A DNA stretch of 64,000 bases from Marinobacterium iners DSM 11526. Lineage in GTDB: Bacteria > Pseudomonadota > Gammaproteobacteria > Pseudomonadales > Balneatricaceae. This document shows, one piece after another, positions 18,937-26,453 of the stretch (within the stretch, counting starts at the first letter, position 1; every line of letters starts with the position of its first letter). Position numbers and translations under genes: made by a program. The notes below the pieces were generated by a model. That model searched no databases, had not been told where the DNA came from, and was given only the letters and a program-made list of their open reading frames with translations. Location of the stretch: assembly GCF_900107855.1 (NCBI RefSeq), contig NZ_FNRJ01000001.1:372001-436000 (forward strand), in the 5' to 3' direction.

Positions 18937-18976
18937 CAGATCTGTACATTATATTGATGCAACTTTAACTAAATAA

Positions 18977-19990
18977 TCATCCAAGTATATTCTTCACAAT
19001 TTTAATTTTTCCCAAAAGCATAACAACCAAAAAAGACAAAATAAAAACAGAAAGAATAGATACAATTAAAGCCAATCCACTACCACCATATCCCATGGCA
19101 GAAATACTGAAGCCAAAACTCCCTATCGAAAGCAAGTGAATCAAAAGCACGTGTATCCCATATATCCCGAGGGCATACTTACTTATCGTCGTGATAAAAG
19201 TCTTCATGACACACGAACGCATGTCAGCATCTTTCAATAAGATAAATAAACAAATCGACATAATCATAACATTGGGTGATCGATAGGAGTAATATTTTTT
19301 AACAAACTCACCTGCTTCAAGCGAAAGCTGGTATGTTTTAAGAAATGTTATCAAAAAACATACAAAGAAAAGTATAAAACAAGAAGCCTTAATTCTAAAT
19401 GAAATTTCTTTTATATTACCAATATAATATCCAATAAGCATATAACCAGCAAATTTTGATATAGGATCAAATCGCCAGTATACATCTACAGACATGAAAC
19501 CTAAAAATTCTTTAGAAAACCAAAACACCATAAAATATATCACTAATTTTTTTTCAATAAATGCCTTCATGAAAGGAATCAGCAAATATAGAAAGAAAAT
19601 ATCATACAGAAACCAGAGATGATATTGAGCTGGGGACTTAAGTAAGCTCATATAATCATATTCTATAAAATAACTTAATCCATATTCGGTAGCCGCATAT
19701 GAGATATAGAAAAACGACCAAAAGATAAGCGGAATCAAAACTCTTTTGGTTACACGAAATATATTCGAAATGAAATTATAGTCTTTATTTAAAACCAGAT
19801 ACCCTGAAATCATGAAAAAAAATGGGACAGAAACCCTGGCAAATGAGTCGAATGCATTGGCCAGCAGCCAGTCTCTAGGCTCGACCTCAGAAAAGCTGAG
19901 TACAACAGGAGAGCTTGTATGTACAACCACGACAAGAAAAATAGCGAAACACCGAACAAGGTCGGGCCAAAAAACTCTCTCTTGCACCAC
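18977..19990 (-). CDS. Membrane acyltransferase, family 3 (WecH/OatA-like)
   Basis: The 337-residue protein has about ten hydrophobic segments and no soluble domain. The N-terminal FWPDLVRCFAIFLVVVVHTS holds the conserved arginine and the active-site histidine of acyltransferase family 3. RDWLLANAFDSFARVSVPFF and the SGYLVL that follows match the WecH-type O-acetyltransferases. It probably adds an acetyl or other acyl group to a sugar of the glycan made by this operon. The start is GTG at 19990 with GAGG 6 bases upstream; a second GTG follows directly. It is the last gene of the minus-strand run, 81 bases after the GT-C gene. Confidence 0.85.
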   Translation of the reverse strand: MVQERVFWPDLVRCFAIFLVVVVHTSSPVVLSFSEVEPRDWLLANAFDSFARVSVPFFFMISGYLVLNKDYNFISNIFRVTKRVLIPLIFWSFFYISYAATEYGLSYFIEYDYMSLLKSPAQYHLWFLYDIFFLYLLIPFMKAFIEKKLVIYFMVFWFSKEFLGFMSVDVYWRFDPISKFAGYMLIGYYIGNIKEISFRIKASCFILFFVCFLITFLKTYQLSLEAGEFVKKYYSYRSPNVMIMSICLFILLKDADMRSCVMKTFITTISKYALGIYGIHVLLIHLLSIGSFGFSISAMGYGGSGLALIVSILSVFILSFLVVMLLGKIKIVKNILG

Positions 19991-20071
19991 TGAAAGCCTC
20001 TTTTGGGAATTATGTGTAGCCTAAAGACTGGAAGGTTTGATCAAGCCATGAAGAATCCATTGCACACGTAG

Positions 20072-21829
20072 TCATCTAATTACTTTAAGCTCTTCAGGGA
20101 GCCTTTCACGATAGTATCTTCCCGCCTGTGACAAGTACAGGGCCATACTATTAAACTTCATTTCTGTAGCTATTGGGCATTCGAACGTCACTGTAATAGA
20201 ACCATTCTTGTGACCTAATCTATCAAATGGCTGCGTCCCAAAATTCAGCAAACCCGGACTATTAAAGCCATCCAAACGCAGACTTTCGACTCTCGGAGCA
20301 ATACCATCCGCTGTATATTTAAAATAAACCTTCCTACAGCGACTATCGAGCGTCTCAATGTCAATTTGGAGAATGGGGACTCCCCCTTTTTTTCTGTCAT
20401 CAAAGCTATTCCATGTGATTGACGCCTCATTATCGATAGTATGCACCGTATCTATAAATGGATTTCCTTCCAAGCCATTGAAACTAATACTATTTTCATC
20501 TGCCAACAAAGCCATTTTGACATGGCGGTTACTTGTATTAGGCACAAGAGGATGGCTGTAGGCCATATGAAGCCCCCCAATTGCAGATAATAAGAATATG
20601 AGGGTAAAAACGAAAACTATAGTTTTGCATGATTTTGAAAATAATACAGCGGTACCCACTCCGGCCATTATCACCAATAGTAAGTCTATGTTACCAATAC
20701 TGTAACGCTGGTTATACATGACAGGTATCAAGACTGCCACGGCGTATGCTGTTATAAAAAAATACATAACAACAACAGGATTATGGAAAAGAATAAAACA
20801 TCCATATAATGCCAGAATGATTAACGAGATGCGTAATGTTCGCTTATTCAATATATAATCATTAAGATGTTCTTTACTGAAAAACAAATTCACACCTAAC
20901 TTATTAAAATAAAAAATAGTTAATTCTTTTAGAGGTGTATCTTTTACTCTTTCGAAAGCAGCATATTTCAAACGAGCATCATTTTCGGGTGCCAAATGTG
21001 ATCTCTTTCCATCTATTATCATCCACTCTTGATGCAACAAGCCAACATACTGTGGCTCATAACCATGAGTTACAACATCATTCCCAAAATACAGAGCTGC
21101 ACCACTGCCTGTTGCGATCATTGGTGTATTAAAGAAATAGTCATTATGTACAACGACTGCAGATAGACCCACAGCAGTAATAACATGTGAAAAAGCAACA
21201 CGCACAGCAAATCTTTTTACATCAGTCCTCTTTGCTAAAAAATACATAGTTGCGCATATGAATAATGCTGCAATAGTCCAATAAAAGAATATACCTCTCG
21301 TAATAATAGAGAGAAACAATGATACACCCGACAGGACCACAGGCCATCTTTTATCAGGATATGTATATATTAATGAAAGAGACCAGAGCCACACTAACGT
21401 AAAGAAAACATACGGCGGCTCGCTCAATGCAGGGACAATTACCTCTGTAAGAGTTGGTGAAACAGCATAAAAAAAAGCAGCCAACAACGCGCTTTTTTTG
21501 TTGAACACCCTACGAACCGTATCGAATATTATAAAAACAGACATTATTGCCAGTATCATATTGGCGATTAATATATTTCCCTTTTCTGCACCAAAAAGAG
21601 CCATATATATATAACTTCCCGGTGCGACCGTAATTGCTTTCTCAGATCGTAGAGCAGCTAAAGGGTCTTGAAGAAAAAACTCAGCCAGAGGTAAATACGT
21701 TGTTGATGTATCAGGATAATCAATCGTATAATCAGCAGAATTTAAAATCTTAAATATCAGATATATGCAACATAAAACTAATGCACTAATCCAATATATG
21801 TTATTTTTAATCCGGATAAAATCAGGCAT
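20072..21829 (-). CDS. GT-C type membrane glycosyltransferase (family 39/ArnT-like)
   Basis: The 585-residue protein has about ten transmembrane segments in its first 430 residues and a soluble periplasmic domain at the C-terminus. The first external loop holds the acidic pair YPDTSTTYLPLAEFF expected for polyprenyl-phosphate-sugar-dependent transferases (PMT/ArnT fold). The C-terminal part (about 440-585) looks like an all-beta domain. It lies 4 bases after a polyprenyl-phosphate glycosyltransferase gene and near an EamA/SMR-like gene. This is the layout of three-part systems that transfer a lipid-linked sugar outside the inner membrane. The acceptor (glycan, lipid or protein) cannot be told from sequence. 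Confidence 0.75.
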   Translation of the reverse strand: MPDFIRIKNNIYWISALVLCCIYLIFKILNSADYTIDYPDTSTTYLPLAEFFLQDPLAALRSEKAITVAPGSYIYMALFGAEKGNILIANMILAIMSVFIIFDTVRRVFNKKSALLAAFFYAVSPTLTEVIVPALSEPPYVFFTLVWLWSLSLIYTYPDKRWPVVLSGVSLFLSIITRGIFFYWTIAALFICATMYFLAKRTDVKRFAVRVAFSHVITAVGLSAVVVHNDYFFNTPMIATGSGAALYFGNDVVTHGYEPQYVGLLHQEWMIIDGKRSHLAPENDARLKYAAFERVKDTPLKELTIFYFNKLGVNLFFSKEHLNDYILNKRTLRISLIILALYGCFILFHNPVVVMYFFITAYAVAVLIPVMYNQRYSIGNIDLLLVIMAGVGTAVLFSKSCKTIVFVFTLIFLLSAIGGLHMAYSHPLVPNTSNRHVKMALLADENSISFNGLEGNPFIDTVHTIDNEASITWNSFDDRKKGGVPILQIDIETLDSRCRKVYFKYTADGIAPRVESLRLDGFNSPGLLNFGTQPFDRLGHKNGSITVTFECPIATEMKFNSMALYLSQAGRYYRERLPEELKVIR

Positions 21830-21833
21830 TAGA

Positions 21834-22805
21834 TTAATTCTTTTCTGCGATTTCAGAATCTAGTTGAGGCGCCAGTGGCTCTGATGGAACATTAGCCATG
21901 TCAAATTGAAGAAAAGCAATTAAAAACTGGAATCCTATGATAACAGGTAAAGCAGCGAGCATTACTGTACCACTGGAGTTCAGCTCATTATGCAGGTTAC
22001 CGATTAACCAATGATATCCACCAAATATTGCACTAATGCAAAGCAGCAAGGCACCCAGAACACTGTATATTGATGCAATATTAAAATCCCGAAGCCAATA
22101 GCTGTACCCGTAACGCTTGACGAGACGCTTCATATTATTCTTTATGAATTCGGGTAGAACTGTCTTTATATGAAGATTTGACTTTTCGTCTTCATATAAA
22201 GAATCCATCGGAACATCACGTACCACAGCACGCACTGTATTCAATCTGAACAGCATATCTGTTTCAAAAAAATAGCGTTTTGATATTTTTTCTAAAGGCA
22301 GCTCTCTAAGTATTGCGCTATGGATCGCTGTATATCCATTGGTCGGGTCCATTATATTCCAATAGCCACAACTTGCTTTGGTTATAAATGAAAGCGCCGC
22401 ATTACCTAATAGTCGTACACGCGGCATACTCTCCAAAGACTCTAATCTAAAGAACCTATTACCTTTAGTATAGTCGCACTGACTATTCATGATGGGTTTG
22501 ATAAAGAGAGGGATTAGCTCTGGCGCCATTTGGCCATCACCATCAACTTTTACAATGATATCCATTCCATCTGCCAAAGCCTCTTTATACGCTCTTAAAA
22601 CAGCGCCTCCTACCCCTTGATTCTCATCATTGTAGAGCACCACTAACCTGGGATCATTCCCATGCTCTTCAATCCATTGACCACTCGACTCTGGGCATGC
22701 GTCATCAACTGCATAAATCCTATCAACGATTGCAGGTATTCTGGAAATGACGTTCAATACGTGCTTTTTTACCTTATAGCAGGGAATTGCAACCGCTATT
22801 TTCAT
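21834..22805 (-). CDS. Polyprenyl-phosphate glycosyltransferase (GT2, DPM1/GtrB-like)
   Basis: The N-terminal 220 residues are a GT-A family 2 domain: VAIPCYKVKKHV, VDDACPESS, NQGVGGAV and the metal-binding KVDGDGQM. Two transmembrane segments follow at about residues 240-265 and 275-300, as in bactoprenol-phosphate glucosyltransferases and DPM-like enzymes. It probably charges undecaprenyl phosphate with one sugar on the cytoplasmic face. The neighbours on both sides (EamA/SMR-like protein and GT-C enzyme) fit flipping and use of that product. The C-terminal tail after the last membrane segment is short and acidic. Confidence 0.85.
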   Translation of the reverse strand: MKIAVAIPCYKVKKHVLNVISRIPAIVDRIYAVDDACPESSGQWIEEHGNDPRLVVLYNDENQGVGGAVLRAYKEALADGMDIIVKVDGDGQMAPELIPLFIKPIMNSQCDYTKGNRFFRLESLESMPRVRLLGNAALSFITKASCGYWNIMDPTNGYTAIHSAILRELPLEKISKRYFFETDMLFRLNTVRAVVRDVPMDSLYEDEKSNLHIKTVLPEFIKNNMKRLVKRYGYSYWLRDFNIASIYSVLGALLLCISAIFGGYHWLIGNLHNELNSSGTVMLAALPVIIGFQFLIAFLQFDMANVPSEPLAPQLDSEIAEKN

Positions 22806-22818
22806 TCTACTTCCCCGA

Positions 22819-23166
22819 TTATGTGGTGCTCGTAAGGGTCACACCAATGATGATAAGAACACTGCCAATGAATGTTCTTAACTCCACAGACTCTTTAAGT
22901 ATTAAAAAACTCATAACCGGTACGAGAATAAAAGCAAAAGCCATAAATGGATACGCCAAACTAAGTGGTGCATGCCTGAGTACCCACACCCAGAGCAGAG
23001 TCGTAAGGCCGTATAAAACGAATGCAGATATCAGCCAAATATTATTTACCCAGTCAAAAAAATGAGCATCATCTGGCAGCTGGATAGCCGCTTTTTTAAA
23101 CAGAACCTGTCCTACGGCTATACCAAAAACACATAATAAAGTAAGTAGAACAAGCTTATATGACAC
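22819..23166 (-). CDS. Small four-helix EamA/SMR-like membrane protein (possible lipid-linked sugar flippase)
   Basis: The 115-residue protein has four hydrophobic helices and the half-size EamA fold seen in SMR proteins and in ArnE/ArnF. The first helix carries GQVLFKKAA and the last pair SLAYPFMAFAFILVP and GSVLIIIGV. In Arn-type and related systems such proteins move undecaprenyl-phosphate sugars across the inner membrane. Gene order with a polyprenyl-phosphate GT2 and a GT-C enzyme supports that role over drug efflux, but transport is inferred. The start is GTG at 23166 with GAGGG 7 bases upstream. Confidence 0.78.
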   Translation of the reverse strand: MSYKLVLLTLLCVFGIAVGQVLFKKAAIQLPDDAHFFDWVNNIWLISAFVLYGLTTLLWVWVLRHAPLSLAYPFMAFAFILVPVMSFLILKESVELRTFIGSVLIIIGVTLTSTT

Positions 23167-23181
23167 AGTATAGCCCTCAAC

Positions 23182-25482
23182 TCATTTTTTATTTTTCACA
23201 ATAGGCACAATCGCCACATGATCAACTACTGTTTTCTCATTTGATCTTATTTCAATTTCAAGCTGAGTTCGATCTGTATCCTCTAACTCTATCATCCACT
23301 CATAGCCAACACTTGAAGTATTTGAAATCAGTTCTGCACCTTTTGTTAGAGATGAATCATAAAGCACATTTCCTGTTTCTTTATTTCTTAACACAAGCTT
23401 TAACTCGGCAGCTTTATTTATATGGTTGAATTTGATTGCAATGATGTATTTACCGGAGTAACGCAATTGAAAATCCGGCGATGTTACACGTATATTTCCG
23501 CTCTCGGGATTAATGATAAGTTTTCCATTTTCTCCATGCAGGGAGCCAGGCTTACTTCCTGTCCAGCCATCAACTGTTGAGATACCTCTAAAACCAAAAG
23601 GCCACAACTTGGCTGTACGGCTGAGACCTTTACGCGCCGATGAGAAATCCATGAATGCTTGCTCTGCTGGTGTATTTCTCCATGAGGTATATGAGACGAA
23701 CCCTTCACTGCCTGCAAAGATTCCATTAGAGCCATTCCACGCCATGGGCGAAACATAACGCACATTACTGTTCAGCAATTCCAGCACTGCTTGATAAGCA
23801 AGATCATACCCAGGAAGATCGGCTGGCTTATCAATTTTTGCCAAGTTAAATTCCGGGACACCCCAATCCAGATCGAAGCTTTGTATATTCGCAAACAAAC
23901 TGAGATCATTTTCCATTCTGGCCGTATTAATAGCACTGTCGCCGTACAGAATGGCGCCAAGATGACCATTCTCAGGCTTGCTACCCTCGATACTCATACC
24001 GGCTGTATCGTAGTTTTTTCCGGGGCTCATAATGTGAACTGGCATAGGCATTGTTTTTTCTGATGTTGCTGCAAAGCCTTGTGCCGTAAAGATTTTGTAA
24101 GGGTCAATTCCCGCCTCTTCGACCCAGTTTGCCATGTCATTGTAGTGTTGATATACCAAGTGACGGCGGAACTGCCCCCATAACTCTTGCCAAGGGGTTT
24201 CATGAACACCCTTCTTAAGCTTGGGGGGGGTAACTTCTTCCCAAGACAGAAAGCGTTGTTGTGCAATATCTGACACATCTGCCAACGTCAAAACTGGACT
24301 AAAGTGCTCCCCTTCCAGCACACCACCTGTACTATAAGGACCTGTACCAGCAAGCCAGTGTCTGAACTGTCTTAATGTATCAGGGTTATAATCAAACCAG
24401 GCTTTGCCCTCAAAGAAAGGATTGATATAAACGTCAGGATCAAGATTGATACCAATAAACAGTTCAGGATGTTCCTGTGCAAAATTTGCGATAATGCGCG
24501 CTGCTTGTTGCAGATTCCTCTTTTTGTAATATCGAACTTCATCGGCGAAGACATTCAACGTCAAGGCGCGTGATAGCTCAGGTGACAATGTTGAGCCCGG
24601 CAGATTTGAGAGATATTCATCAGAAAACACTTTTCCTTCATATGTCCACTGACAGTTTTTTTCATCTTCCTCAAGATGATCTATTAAATCCCAATAAGGT
24701 TCCGTTCCTGATGCATCAGCCCAAATACCACCATTCAATGTGATAAGAACCGGAATGTTGAACTCGATTGAACGCTTCAATGTGTCATTCAGCGCATCTT
24801 CAGCGATCAGTTTACCTGTCTCACTACGGGTTTCAGTATTGAAGTCGGGATCAAAAACCCAGTCATTATCCCTTCCTTTCGTCGTACGCATGTACAATAC
24901 CGGAATGCGCAGGCCAATCCTAAATGTTTCGTTTTGCTTAGCGCCATATACCGAAACAAGCTCTTTAGCTTGTGGGTCACCTAAGCCGCTGGTTGCAACA
25001 GGCAAATAGAATGGTTCGAGGTCCCATCCCGACACCTCGGATGCGCGTTTAAGCCAATCAACTTGCTCCTTTCCACTCCAGTCAAGTGTGGCAAGTTGGG
25101 TACGATTACCATTAATGTCGATACTATATACAGCCAATACATCTTGACCTTCCAACAGTCCTGTAAAATCTGCCTGTATAAGAAATCCAGGTGTGTCTGT
25201 CGCAATATGTGGGTGGGCCTTGAGTACATCTGCTCTTTTCAATTTTGGAACTGTTGAAAAGACATGCTGGTCATTCAATACAACATTAACAGACTTAATA
25301 CCATCAGGATCATAAACCCAACCCTCGATGTTGATAATCGGCGTATCCCACTCATCCACTCGAGGGGTATCGACAAAACCAATGGCTGGTTCATCACTTG
25401 GGGTTGAACAACCACCAGTTAACGTAATAAGAAGGCACAATGACAGCAGATTTATCAGCCCTGATATACTATAGCGCTTCAC
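23182..25482 (-). CDS. Large lipoprotein of unknown function, glycoside-hydrolase-like
   Basis: The 766-residue product starts at GTG 25482 (GAGGG upstream) and has a lipoprotein signal with the lipobox LTGGC (Cys25). Residues about 30-110 look like an Ig-type domain (NIEGWVYDPDGIKSVNVVLND). A long central region (about 150-600) alternates helices and strands in TIM-barrel fashion, with acidic and aromatic motifs such as FIGINLDPDVYINPFF and FDLDWGVPEFNL. The last 130 residues resemble a carbohydrate-binding beta-sandwich. I do not recognise the family; a glycoside hydrolase-like enzyme acting on the locus's own glycan is my best guess. It lies between transferase genes with 15-27 base gaps. 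Confidence 0.75.
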   Translation of the reverse strand: MKRYSISGLINLLSLCLLITLTGGCSTPSDEPAIGFVDTPRVDEWDTPIINIEGWVYDPDGIKSVNVVLNDQHVFSTVPKLKRADVLKAHPHIATDTPGFLIQADFTGLLEGQDVLAVYSIDINGNRTQLATLDWSGKEQVDWLKRASEVSGWDLEPFYLPVATSGLGDPQAKELVSVYGAKQNETFRIGLRIPVLYMRTTKGRDNDWVFDPDFNTETRSETGKLIAEDALNDTLKRSIEFNIPVLITLNGGIWADASGTEPYWDLIDHLEEDEKNCQWTYEGKVFSDEYLSNLPGSTLSPELSRALTLNVFADEVRYYKKRNLQQAARIIANFAQEHPELFIGINLDPDVYINPFFEGKAWFDYNPDTLRQFRHWLAGTGPYSTGGVLEGEHFSPVLTLADVSDIAQQRFLSWEEVTPPKLKKGVHETPWQELWGQFRRHLVYQHYNDMANWVEEAGIDPYKIFTAQGFAATSEKTMPMPVHIMSPGKNYDTAGMSIEGSKPENGHLGAILYGDSAINTARMENDLSLFANIQSFDLDWGVPEFNLAKIDKPADLPGYDLAYQAVLELLNSNVRYVSPMAWNGSNGIFAGSEGFVSYTSWRNTPAEQAFMDFSSARKGLSRTAKLWPFGFRGISTVDGWTGSKPGSLHGENGKLIINPESGNIRVTSPDFQLRYSGKYIIAIKFNHINKAAELKLVLRNKETGNVLYDSSLTKGAELISNTSSVGYEWMIELEDTDRTQLEIEIRSNEKTVVDHVAIVPIVKNKK

Positions 25483-25508
25483 AATAATCCCTCATGCATA
25501 CTGCACAT

Positions 25509-26453
25509 TTATTGATTCGAATATTTATGGTTATTACGAAAAATACTCAGCATCATAAAAGGTAAAATGAGTACCAAGCACATCCGATCAAACAGTCGGC
25601 GGCGAATTTTTCCTGAATTTCTGATAAGGAATATAACTCCACGCGGACCAATTCGACGCCAAGGAACGACAAAGGGGTGCTCTCTCATTCCAATAAGATC
25701 AGCAATCAGTAAAGCCTGCTCTAACCATGCTCCTGACAGCATATTCCGTAATCGTTTGATCAGTGCCTTGACTCCACTGTTCACACCCAGCACATTGTTT
25801 TCGTGTTGCCTGTATAAAAGCCGGCTTTCTTGATCAATAAACCAGCTATAGCCATGGTAGCGGGCAAAGGCATAAATTAACCAGTCATGAAATGTTACAC
25901 GCTGAATATCTGCCAGACTGGTATCTCTAAAATGAGAGCAAAAATGCTCAACCAAATGGGGCTTCAGGATGAAACTACAACCAGGTCCCGGCGATTCGAA
26001 CAGATAGTCGTACTCTCTCTGCGGAGCACTCTTGTCTATAAAACGTTGTTGCCCCGTGGTGCCCCAGAAGGCTATAAAACTGGACGAATATGCATCCGCT
26101 GCCATATTTTCAAGGCAGCTAATACCTCGTTCAAGCTTATCATCTTGCCAAATGTCATCCTGATCAGCCAAGGCTATGTACTCATAGCTATGCGTACTGA
26201 CTTCTCTCATCAGTCGAACAAAATTGCCACATGCACTGCCAGGTCCTGATCCCTGCAATACACGTACACGTGACTCTTTCGATTCTAACTCGGTGCAGAA
26301 AGATTCTGTATTATCGGCAGACTCATCAACACTTATATACAGGTCCAGCTGAACCCCTCTCTGCGCAAGGATGCTCTCAACTTGCTCTTCAATCCAGGGT
26401 AGCCCGTTACACACGGCCATAAGAACAGCAACACGGGGTTTATCAGCACTCAT
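25509..26453 (-). CDS. Family 2 glycosyltransferase (rhamnosyltransferase-like)
   Basis: This is a 314-residue GT-A enzyme. The nucleotide-sugar motifs are VAVLMAVCNGLPWIEEQVES, SVDESADNT and the DxD-type ALADQDDIWQDDKLE. HDWLIYAFARYHG is the acceptor-side motif of rhamnosyltransferase-like members. With rmlBACD 7 kb away, dTDP-L-rhamnose is a reasonable donor, though the specificity is inferred. The C-terminus has one or two hydrophobic stretches that may touch the membrane. The start codon overlaps the stop of the upstream GT fusion gene (ATGA). Confidence 0.87.
   Translation of the reverse strand: MSADKPRVAVLMAVCNGLPWIEEQVESILAQRGVQLDLYISVDESADNTESFCTELESKESRVRVLQGSGPGSACGNFVRLMREVSTHSYEYIALADQDDIWQDDKLERGISCLENMAADAYSSSFIAFWGTTGQQRFIDKSAPQREYDYLFESPGPGCSFILKPHLVEHFCSHFRDTSLADIQRVTFHDWLIYAFARYHGYSWFIDQESRLLYRQHENNVLGVNSGVKALIKRLRNMLSGAWLEQALLIADLIGMREHPFVVPWRRIGPRGVIFLIRNSGKIRRRLFDRMCLVLILPFMMLSIFRNNHKYSNQ

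Larger units (their letters stand above)
18940..25480. other. AT-rich glycan-modification segment, probably acquired horizontally
   Basis: From the end of rmlD to the start of the large lipoprotein gene the DNA is markedly richer in A and T than the rest of the window, with many runs such as TTTATATT and codons ending in A or T. All genes inside are on the minus strand and concern glycan transfer or modification. No integrase, IS element or flanking direct repeat was seen, so the limits rest on composition alone. The upstream genes of the same apparent operon (25.5-29.8 kb) are closer to the window's normal composition. Confidence 0.6.

Noticed and set aside
18940-25480. Possible genomic island with mobile genes
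   Set aside because: The composition shift is real, but I found no integrase, transposase, attachment repeat or tRNA at its edges, so I report composition only.
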